Origin: JAFGOG01 sp034429215
Lineage (GTDB): Bacteria; Chloroflexota; Anaerolineae; JAAYZQ01
Length of the DNA: 64,000 nt
Direction: 5' to 3'
NCBI GenBank assembly: GCA_034429215.1
Contig: DAOUGI010000019.1
Location: 1 to 64,000 of the forward strand
The position numbers and the translations under genes were made by a program. Below, in pieces: positions 57,803-64,000 of this stretch (the first letter of the stretch is position 1; each line of letters opens with the position of its first letter). The notes beneath the pieces were generated by a model, which was not told the origin of the DNA, ran no database searches, and worked only from the letters and a program-made list of their open reading frames with translations.

Positions 57803-60800
57803 ATGCCCAACACAATGCAAGTGCAGCCTTTCGAGACCCTTCTCCGTTGGATCTTGCAGGAACTTGAGGTCAATCGGTCTGTTTTCGGCATCCCCCGCTC
57901 GTTGTTCTACACGCCCAAGCAAGCCGGTTCCTGCGTCACTTCCAGCATCTTTGGCCGCTACTTGGCAACGCCGATCGGCCCGGCGGCGGGACCGCACACC
58001 CAACTGGCCCAAAACATCGTCTGCGCCTGGCTGTCCGGTGGACGGTTCATCGAGCTCAAGACGGTGCAGATCATGGACGAGCTGGAGATCCCCCGGCCGT
58101 GCATCGACATCGCCGACGAAGGGTACAACGTCGAGTGGTCCCAGGAGCTCAAGCTGGAACAGTCGGCGGACGAGTATGTCAAGGCCTGGGCCTTGATCCA
58201 CATCCTGCACCGGCTGTTGGGTTTTGACGGGAGCACGCCTGTCGGGACCATCTTTAACATGAGTGTCGGCTACAACCTGGCCGGCATCCAGAGCCCACCG
58301 ATAGTCCGCTTCATGGACAGGCTTGCGGACGCCTCCCATGAGGTGGCAGAGATCAAGGCCGTTCTACAGACACACTTTCCCCAGCTCGCCGACGTCGAGA
58401 TCCCGTCCAGGCTGACCGACAATGTCACCCTGTCGACCATGCATGGCTGTCCGCCAGATGAGATCGAGCAGATCGCCCAGTACATGTTAGTGGAGCGAGG
58501 GCTGCACACCATCGTCAAGCTGAATCCCACCCTCCTGGGCAAGGAGACCGTGCTGCACATTCTGCACGATGACCTTGGCTTTCGGGAAATCCAGATCCCC
58601 GATCGGGTGTTCGAGCACGATCTGCACTACCTCCGCGCCGTGGCGTTGATCAAAAGCCTGAAGGAGGTCGCCGCCCAGCGCGGACTGACCTTTGGCGTCA
58701 AGCTGAGCAACACGCTGGCCATGGCCAACCATCGGGGCGTGCTGCCCGGCGACGAGATGTACATGTCGGGGCGGGCCCTCTATCCGATCACGATCAACCT
58801 GTTCCACAAACTGGCCCAGGAGTTCGGCGGCGATCTGAACGTGTCCTACTCGGGCGGAGCCGATGCATTCAATGTGACCGACCTGTTGGCCGCCGGCGCC
58901 CGGCCGGTCACCACAGCGTCGGATCTGTTGAAACCGGGTGGCTACTCGCGGCTGCGGCAATACCTGGATGAGATGGAAACAGAGATGCATAGCCGGGGTG
59001 TGACCGGACTGGACGAGCTATCCCAGGGCAAGCTGGCCAACCTGGACCGGGCGGCCGCCGATGCGCTGCACAACCCGTACTATAAGAAGCAGTACCATCC
59101 CCACGGCCTGCCCAAGGTCGAATCGGGATTGAGCCTGTTCGACTGCATCGCCGCACCGTGCACCGAGCAGTGTGCAGTCTGCCAGGACGTGCCCGAATAT
59201 GCCTGGCTGATCGCCCAGGGCGAATACGACCGGGCGCTGGAGGTCATCCTGGCCCGCAACCCGCTGCCGGCAGTGACCGGTTACGTTTGCACCCACCTGT
59301 GCCAGACCCGCTGCACCCGCAACAACTATGACCAGCCGGTGAGCATCCGCGCCCTCAAACGTTTTGCCTCTGAGCATGGCAAACTGTCCAAAATCCAGGC
59401 TCCAAAATCCAAAATTGCCGTCCTGGGCGCAACGAAGGACCAAAATCCAAAATCCAAAATCGCTATTGTTGGCAGTGGCCCTTCCGGCCTGTCGGCGGCC
59501 TATTTCCTGGCCCTGAACGGCGCACAGGTCACGGTCTTTGAAGCCCGAGGCTCTGCGGGCGGCATGTTGGCCATCGCTCCCGCTTTCCGCCTGCCGCGCG
59601 CCGTGGTCGACGCGGACATCGACCGGATCAAGGGCCTGGGCGTCCAGATCGAGCTGTCTCACCCGATCGCCTCGCCCCCGGAAGAGCTGTTGAGCCAGGG
59701 CTTTGACGCCGTCTACCTCGCCTGCGGCTTTCAGAACGACGCCCAACTGGGCATCGATGGGGAAGGTGGGCAGGGGGTCTGGAGCGCACTCGACCTGCTG
59801 GCACGCGTAGCACAGGGAGAAAAGCCGGATCTGGGCAGCCGGGTGCTGGTCATCGGCGGCGGCAACACAGCGATGGATGCGGCACGGACGGCCTGCCGGT
59901 TGACCGGCCGCCCGGTCACAGTCGTCTACCGCCGGACCCGCGAGGAGATGCCGGCGTGCGAAGAAGAGGTGGCCGGGCTGCTGGCCGAAGGCAACGTCAT
60001 GGCGGAGCTGGTCTCCCCGGTTGAGATCCGCCTGGAAAAAGGCCGAGTGGCCGGCCTGCAGTGCGTGCGGAACCGGCTGGGCGAGGCCGGTCTGGATGGG
60101 CGGCGGAAGCCGATCCCGGTCCCGGGCAGTGAGTTCGAGATCGGGGCCGACTCGATCGTCATCGCCGTCGGCCAGCGGCCGGACCTGGCCTTTCTCGACG
60201 GCAGCGCCATCAACCTGCGGCGCGATGGGTCCGTTGTGACCGACTCCCTGACGGGGCTGGCCGGCCCGGCCCATGTCTATGCCGGCGGGGATGTTGCCCG
60301 CGGACCGGCGATCATCATCGAGGCCTGCGCCGACGGACGGCGGGCGGCCGAAGCGATCTGCCGCGAGCTTGGCATCGAGTTCCGGCCGCCGGCTGCCCAC
60401 CCGGCCCCGCTCTCGGCAGACGAGATCCTCCAGGTGAAGCAGGCCCGGGCCAAAAAAGAGGCCCAACGCCAGGCAGAGATGCTGCCGGCCGCGCAGCGGC
60501 GCGGATTTGATCTGATCGAGCAGACCCTGCCCGAGGAGCAAGCCCGCCGCGAGGCGTCCCGCTGCCTGCAGTGCTCCACGTTGTGCGACAAGTGCGTCGA
60601 GGTTTGCCCCAACCGCGCCAACTATGCCTACCTTGTCACGCCGGCCGGCCTGACGCTGCCGCGGCTGGCCTGCCGCGACGACAAGCTGGTCGTAACCGGA
60701 CAAGAGGTCTTTGAGGTCAGGCAATCCCGGCAGATTGTACACCTGTACGACCTGTGCAACGAATGTGGCAACTGCGCCACCTTCTGTGTCCATCAAGGCA

Positions 60801-61120
60801 AGCCATACCAGGACAAGCCCCGGCTCTTTCTGCGGGAAAGCGACTGGACTCGGGAAGAGAACAATGCTTTTTATGTCGAGCGAGATAGCATCCGGCGGCG
60901 GGAAGGAAGCCAGGAATCCCGGTTGTTTGCGAACGAGGGCGAGATGGTATACGAGGACGTGCGAGTGCGCCTTCATCTCTCCCCGGACTGGGAGATCTTG
61001 AGTATGGCGCTGAAACAGCCGTTTGACGGCGAACTGTCCCTGGCCGGGGCAGCCGAGATGATGGTGATCCTCAGCGGGGTCGCCGGCTCTTTGCCGTTCC
61101 TGCTCCAGGGGCGGGAGTGA
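57803..61120 (+). CDS. ygfK: YgfK-type selenate-reductase-like Fe-S/FAD oxidoreductase
   Basis: A 1105-residue protein matching E. coli YgfK in architecture. A dihydroorotate-dehydrogenase-like N-terminal domain includes TPIGPAAGPHTQLAQNIV, GGRFIELKTVQIMDELEIPR, LSTMHGCPPDEIE and VKLNPTLLG. A central Cys-rich link (CTEQCAVCQDVPEY, CTHLCQTRCTRNNYD) leads to a GltD-like FAD/NAD(P) domain (IAIVGSGPSGLSAAYF, VIGGGNTAMDAARTA). The C-terminus binds two clusters (CLQCSTLCDKCVEVCP, CNECGNCATFC). YgfK is linked to selenium-dependent molybdenum hydroxylases; the enzymatic reaction is unresolved. The linker before the FAD domain carries CAAAATC repeats encoding KSKI-type peptides. It overlaps the ssnA open frame. 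Confidence 0.93.
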   Translation: MPNTMQVQPFETLLRWILQELEVNRSVFGIPRSLFYTPKQAGSCVTSSIFGRYLATPIGPAAGPHTQLAQNIVCAWLSGGRFIELKTVQIMDELEIPRPCIDIADEGYNVEWSQELKLEQSADEYVKAWALIHILHRLLGFDGSTPVGTIFNMSVGYNLAGIQSPPIVRFMDRLADASHEVAEIKAVLQTHFPQLADVEIPSRLTDNVTLSTMHGCPPDEIEQIAQYMLVERGLHTIVKLNPTLLGKETVLHILHDDLGFREIQIPDRVFEHDLHYLRAVALIKSLKEVAAQRGLTFGVKLSNTLAMANHRGVLPGDEMYMSGRALYPITINLFHKLAQEFGGDLNVSYSGGADAFNVTDLLAAGARPVTTASDLLKPGGYSRLRQYLDEMETEMHSRGVTGLDELSQGKLANLDRAAADALHNPYYKKQYHPHGLPKVESGLSLFDCIAAPCTEQCAVCQDVPEYAWLIAQGEYDRALEVILARNPLPAVTGYVCTHLCQTRCTRNNYDQPVSIRALKRFASEHGKLSKIQAPKSKIAVLGATKDQNPKSKIAIVGSGPSGLSAAYFLALNGAQVTVFEARGSAGGMLAIAPAFRLPRAVVDADIDRIKGLGVQIELSHPIASPPEELLSQGFDAVYLACGFQNDAQLGIDGEGGQGVWSALDLLARVAQGEKPDLGSRVLVIGGGNTAMDAARTACRLTGRPVTVVYRRTREEMPACEEEVAGLLAEGNVMAELVSPVEIRLEKGRVAGLQCVRNRLGEAGLDGRRKPIPVPGSEFEIGADSIVIAVGQRPDLAFLDGSAINLRRDGSVVTDSLTGLAGPAHVYAGGDVARGPAIIIEACADGRRAAEAICRELGIEFRPPAAHPAPLSADEILQVKQARAKKEAQRQAEMLPAAQRRGFDLIEQTLPEEQARREASRCLQCSTLCDKCVEVCPNRANYAYLVTPAGLTLPRLACRDDKLVVTGQEVFEVRQSRQIVHLYDLCNECGNCATFCVHQGKPYQDKPRLFLRESDWTREENNAFYVERDSIRRREGSQESRLFANEGEMVYEDVRVRLHLSPDWEILSMALKQPFDGELSLAGAAEMMVILSGVAGSLPFLLQGRE
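59389..59461 (+). repeat. CAAAATC heptamer repeats inside ygfK
   Basis: Units of CAAAATC at 59389 and 59403, a variant at 59410, then three exact tandem copies at 59441-59461. They encode Pro-Lys-Ser-Lys-Ile-type segments in the linker between two domains and keep the frame open. Confidence 0.8.
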
Positions 61121-61131
61121 GGTTGGGTCAA

Positions 61132-62472
61132 ATGCTTATCACCCATGCACGACTGGCGACACTTGGCGCTGCGCCGCGCCTGATCGACGACGGCGCACTG
61201 TACATTAAAGGAGATCGGATCTCGGCAGTGGGAACCACCGTCGAGCTGACCGCCCGCTACCCCAAGGCTCGGTGCTGGGATGCGGCCGGGCAGATGGCCC
61301 TCCCCGCTGCCATCTGTGCCCACACCCACTTTTACGGGGCCTTTGCCCGCGGCATGGCCATCCCAGGCGAGCCGGCGGCCAACTTTCCCCAAATCCTGGA
61401 GCGGCTGTGGTGGCGACTGGACAAGGGGCTCACCCTCGAAGATGTGCGTTACTCGGCGCTTGTCTGCCTGGTCGACGCCGTCCGGCACGGCACCACCACA
61501 CTGATCGACCACCACGCCAGCCCCAACGCCATCGGCGGCTCGCTCGACGTCATCGCCGAAGCAGCGCAAGAAGCAGGGATCCGTGTCTGTCTGTGCTACG
61601 AGGTCACTGACCGCGACGGCCCTCAACGCGCCCAGGCCGGCATTGCCGAAAACATCCGCTTTGCCCAATCCAAAATCCAAAATCCAAAATCCAAAATCAC
61701 GAACGTTGCCGCCTCCTTCGGCCTTCACGCCTCGCTCACGCTGTCTGACGAGACACTGGCCGATTGCGTCGCCGCAGCGGAGGGAGCAGGGCTGGGCTTT
61801 CACATCCACGCCGCCGAAGACCAGGCCGACCAGGAGGATTCCCTCCGCAAAACAGGCAAGCGGGTGATCCACCGGTTGGCCGACGCGGGCATCCTTGGGC
61901 CGCAGACCATCGCCGCCCACTGTGTCCACGTCGATCAGGGCGAGATCGAGCGGCTGGCGGCAACCGGCGCCTGGGTTACCCACCAGCCACGCTCGAACAT
62001 GAACAACGCCGTGGGCGTCGCCCCGGTCGAGTCGATGCTGCGCGCCGGGGTCAACGTCGGCCTGGGCAACGATGGCTTTTCAAACCAGATGTTTGCCGAA
62101 ATGAAAGCCGCCTACCTGGTGCACAAGCTGGCTCAGCACGACCCGCGGGCCATGCCCGGCGATCTGGTGGTGCAGATGGCCTATGCCCACAACGCCCGGC
62201 TGGCACAGGTTTTCTGGCCCGATTTGCGGCTCGGCGAGCTATCCGAAGGCGCAGCCGCCGACCTGGTCCTGCTGGACTATCGGCCCATAACTCCCTTGAC
62301 CGCCGGCAACCTGCCCTGGCACCTGCTCTTTGGCCTGGAAGCGTCGGCGATCACCGCCACCGTCTGCGCCGGAAAGGTGCTCATGCGCGACCGCCGCCTG
62401 CTGACCCTTGACGAAGAGGCGATCACCGCCCGCTCGCGAGAGCTGGCCGCGCTGGCTTGGGAACGGCTCTAG
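61132..62472 (+). CDS. ssnA: SsnA-type aminohydrolase/chlorohydrolase family protein
   Basis: Metal-dependent aminohydrolase of 446 residues that resembles E. coli SsnA. HxH is in AAICAHTHFYGAFARGM, WWRLDKGL and IDHHASPNAIGGSLDVIAEA are family-specific, then GLGFHIHAAED (His), IAAHCVHVDQGEIERL (His) and LGNDGFSNQMF (Asp). SsnA accompanies YgfK in the selenium-dependent molybdenum hydroxylase cluster and may deaminate purine-like substrates; the true substrate is not established. ATG 61132 lies 12 bases after the ygfK stop. Around residue 181 a CAAAATC repeat is inserted in frame where E. coli SsnA has an ordinary helix. Confidence 0.9.
   Translation: MLITHARLATLGAAPRLIDDGALYIKGDRISAVGTTVELTARYPKARCWDAAGQMALPAAICAHTHFYGAFARGMAIPGEPAANFPQILERLWWRLDKGLTLEDVRYSALVCLVDAVRHGTTTLIDHHASPNAIGGSLDVIAEAAQEAGIRVCLCYEVTDRDGPQRAQAGIAENIRFAQSKIQNPKSKITNVAASFGLHASLTLSDETLADCVAAAEGAGLGFHIHAAEDQADQEDSLRKTGKRVIHRLADAGILGPQTIAAHCVHVDQGEIERLAATGAWVTHQPRSNMNNAVGVAPVESMLRAGVNVGLGNDGFSNQMFAEMKAAYLVHKLAQHDPRAMPGDLVVQMAYAHNARLAQVFWPDLRLGELSEGAAADLVLLDYRPITPLTAGNLPWHLLFGLEASAITATVCAGKVLMRDRRLLTLDEEAITARSRELAALAWERL
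61671..61698 (+). repeat. Four CAAAATC heptamers inside ssnA
   Basis: Four exact tandem copies, preceded by a partial one (CAATC). Translation gives SKIQNPKSKI. Seven bases per unit means a single-copy change shifts the frame, while three-copy changes do not. Confidence 0.85.
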
Positions 62473-62494
62473 CCACTGTTTGTGAGATAGAACG

Positions 62495-62893
62495 ATGACT
62501 GGGTTCCGTCGCCGCCTCTTGTTGAGCGGGCTCGCCGGCCTGCTGGCCGATGCGGCGCTGGCCGGGCCGGCCGCGTGGCTGATCGCCGGGGGTGTGGTCA
62601 AGGCGCCGTTTCCCCATCCTCTGGTCACGCTGCTCGCCACAGTCGTTTTGGGCGGCCTGTCGCTGGCCGAGATACCGATGATGGTCTTGGCCATTCGCCA
62701 CCTGGCCGCCCAGCAGCCAAGCAACCAGAAACTTGCCCTGGGCCTGAACGCCGTCTTTGTCTTCTTTGCCGCAGTGTATGGCGTGCCGGTGCTGCTGGTC
62801 ACCGGGAGCCTGGTCTGGGGAGTGGCGCTGTGCGCGCTGGGCATCTTGCGGCTGGCAGCCGGCCTGCTCTTTGTCCGCGAGCCCCACCCTTGA
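62495..62893 (+). CDS. Small membrane protein, unknown
   Basis: A 132-residue protein with about four hydrophobic helices (LLLSGLAGLLADAALAGPAA, LVTLLATVVLGGLSLAEIPM, NAVFVFFAAVYGVPVLLVTG, GVALCALGILRLAAGLLF). It starts 22 bases after ssnA and may be co-transcribed. I do not recognise the family. ATG 62495 is the only sensible start, though its ribosome site is weak. Confidence 0.6.
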   Translation: MTGFRRRLLLSGLAGLLADAALAGPAAWLIAGGVVKAPFPHPLVTLLATVVLGGLSLAEIPMMVLAIRHLAAQQPSNQKLALGLNAVFVFFAAVYGVPVLLVTGSLVWGVALCALGILRLAAGLLFVREPHP

Positions 62894-62936
62894 GCGCATT
62901 TGACAGATCGTCCTTTATGGCCTAAACTGGCACGCT

Positions 62937-63626
62937 GTGGACAAGAACGGCCGCATCGATCTACACACCCATTCCTTTTTCAGTGACGGTGTCTTGCTGC
63001 CCAGCGAGATGCTGCGCCGGGCTGAAGCCTTGGGCTATGCAGCCCTGGCCATCACCGATCATGCCGACGTCTCCAACCTGGACGAGATAGCCGCCCAGTT
63101 GGTCCGCTTTTCCCGGGCGGGCCTGGCCGGTTTCAGCCTGCATTTTGTCCCCGGCGTCGAGCTAACCCACGTGCCCCCTGAGCAAATCGCACCCCTCGCC
63201 CGTCGAGCCAAGCGGCTCGGCGTGCGGCTGGTAGTGGTGCACGGCGAGACACCCGTCGAGCCGGTGGCGCCCGGCACCAACCGGGCGGCAGTTGAATGCC
63301 GCGATGTCGATATCTTGGCCCATCCCGGGTTCATCACCGAGGAAGAAGCGGCGCTGGCAGTGGCCAACAAAGTGGTCCTGGAAATCACGGCCCGCGGCGG
63401 CCACAACATGACCAACGGCCATTTAGCCCGCATCGCCCAGTTGACCGGCGCCCGGCTGGTGGTCAACACCGACACGCACACTCCGGCCGATATGATGGAC
63501 CAGGCTCGCGCCTGGAAGGTCGCCCGTGGCGCCGGCCTGTCTGAGGACGAGGCCGAGGCCGCACTTGTAGCCAATCCACAGGCTGTGGTAGCACGGGCGC
63601 TTCGCCCGCCCCGGCGTGCGATCTAG
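62937..63626 (+). CDS. PHP-domain phosphoesterase (histidinol-phosphatase-like)
   Basis: A 229-residue PHP protein with ordered metal-binding motifs: DLHTHSFFSDG at about 8-18, ITDHADVSN near 39, VVVHGETP near 100, DILAHPGFI near 123, and NTDTHTP near 178. It is shorter than typical HisJ and lacks other his genes around it, so a phosphoesterase of unknown substrate is the safest call. The start is GTG 62937. It is separated from the membrane-protein gene by 43 bases. Confidence 0.82.
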   Translation: MDKNGRIDLHTHSFFSDGVLLPSEMLRRAEALGYAALAITDHADVSNLDEIAAQLVRFSRAGLAGFSLHFVPGVELTHVPPEQIAPLARRAKRLGVRLVVVHGETPVEPVAPGTNRAAVECRDVDILAHPGFITEEEAALAVANKVVLEITARGGHNMTNGHLARIAQLTGARLVVNTDTHTPADMMDQARAWKVARGAGLSEDEAEAALVANPQAVVARALRPPRRAI

Positions 63627-63645
63627 ATCCTAAAGGAGCATAACC

Positions 63646-64000
63646 TTGAACTCTGTCCCCTACCAAACGGTTCCCGTAACCTGCCCGAATTGTAGATACC
63701 GCTTTTCCGCTCCGGTGATGACGATCATCGACGCCGGCCAGCGCCCTGAGGCCAAGGCGCTCTTTTTGTCAGGCCAGGTGAACGTGGCCGCCTGCCCCCA
63801 GTGCGGCAACGCCGGCATGTTGAACACGCCCCTGGTCTATCACGATCCAGACAAGGAGCTACTGCTGACCTATGTGCCGCCCGAGCTGAACCTGCCGGAG
63901 GTAGAGCAGCAGCGGATCGTGGGCGACCTGACCAACCGGGTCATTTCCGCACTGCCCACTGAAAAGCGGAAGGGTTACCTCCTCCGCCCAAAGAGCTATC
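63646..64000 (+). CDS. CpXC domain protein, N-terminal part
   Basis: The gene runs off the right edge after 118 codons. It starts at TTG 63646 with AAAGGAG upstream. Two CxxC knuckles, VTCPNCRYRF near residue 15 and AACPQCGN near residue 55, match the zinc-binding CpXC domain. The following LVYHDPDKELLLTYVPPELN is also typical of the family, whose function is unknown. It lies 19 bases after the PHP gene in the same direction. Confidence 0.78.
   Translation, partial: MNSVPYQTVPVTCPNCRYRFSAPVMTIIDAGQRPEAKALFLSGQVNVAACPQCGNAGMLNTPLVYHDPDKELLLTYVPPELNLPEVEQQRIVGDLTNRVISALPTEKRKGYLLRPKSY

Noticed and set aside
61671..61698. CRISPR-like direct repeats
   Set aside because: Units are 7 bp with no spacers and lie inside coding sequence; they are a simple heptamer repeat.

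Overview
The window reads as a chromosomal segment of a GC-rich bacterium. I infer an uncultured member of the Chloroflexota (Anaerolineae-like). The clues are secreted proteins with Thr/Pro stalks or a YLPIIVK-type C-terminus, an NB-ARC/TPR STAND ATPase paired with an effector, a tungsten aldehyde oxidoreductase, and several families of short intergenic repeats. No 16S rRNA or marker protein is present, so this placement is a guess. I saw no rRNA, tRNA, CRISPR array or insertion sequence. Many promoters are near-consensus sigma-70 type (TTGACA, 16-17 bp, TATAAT).

Layout. 1-6755: sugar ABC transporter (end of the binding protein, two permeases), a small membrane protein, an amylosucrase and a trehalose synthase; together a sucrose/alpha-glucoside uptake and conversion cluster. 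6756-12625: a broken small gene, an HTH/ferredoxin protein, ornithine carbamoyltransferase, a permease coupled to an anchored DUF362 protein, and a DUF4332 protein. 12750-20505: GNAT acetyltransferase and thioesterase, converging on a RidA-SDR-M20 peptidase operon, then a D-aminoacylase-like protein, a beta-lactamase-fold hydrolase and a NUDIX hydrolase. 20507-29995: an Lrp/AsnC regulator followed by three class-III aminotransferases (one closely resembling putrescine aminotransferase), a Na+/solute symporter, a saccharopine-dehydrogenase-family protein and an aldehyde:ferredoxin oxidoreductase. I read this as an amine/omega-amino-acid catabolic operon. 30110-39847: an NlpC/P60 hydrolase, a large secreted subtilase, an ABC exporter, an EamA transporter and L-serine dehydratase. 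39880-44694: a UroD-family methyltransferase, an MttB-family methyltransferase, an amidohydrolase and a conserved hypothetical gene whose start carries a frame-breaking 10-bp repeat.

44724-50731 is the most unusual part. A two-gene minus-strand operon encodes a calcineurin-like phosphoesterase fused to two putative adaptor modules and an NB-ARC ATPase with TPRs. The ATPase carries a near copy of one of those modules. An HExxH metallopeptidase-like gene converges on it. It resembles the effector/STAND NTPase conflict (immunity) systems known from multicellular bacteria.

50819-57550: a large secreted protein with P-domain and GEVED-like modules, and a second sugar ABC transporter without ATPase. 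57755-64000: ygfK and ssnA homologues (selenium/molybdenum hydroxylase-associated genes), each with an in-frame CAAAATC heptamer repeat, then a small membrane protein, a PHP phosphoesterase and the start of a CpXC protein.
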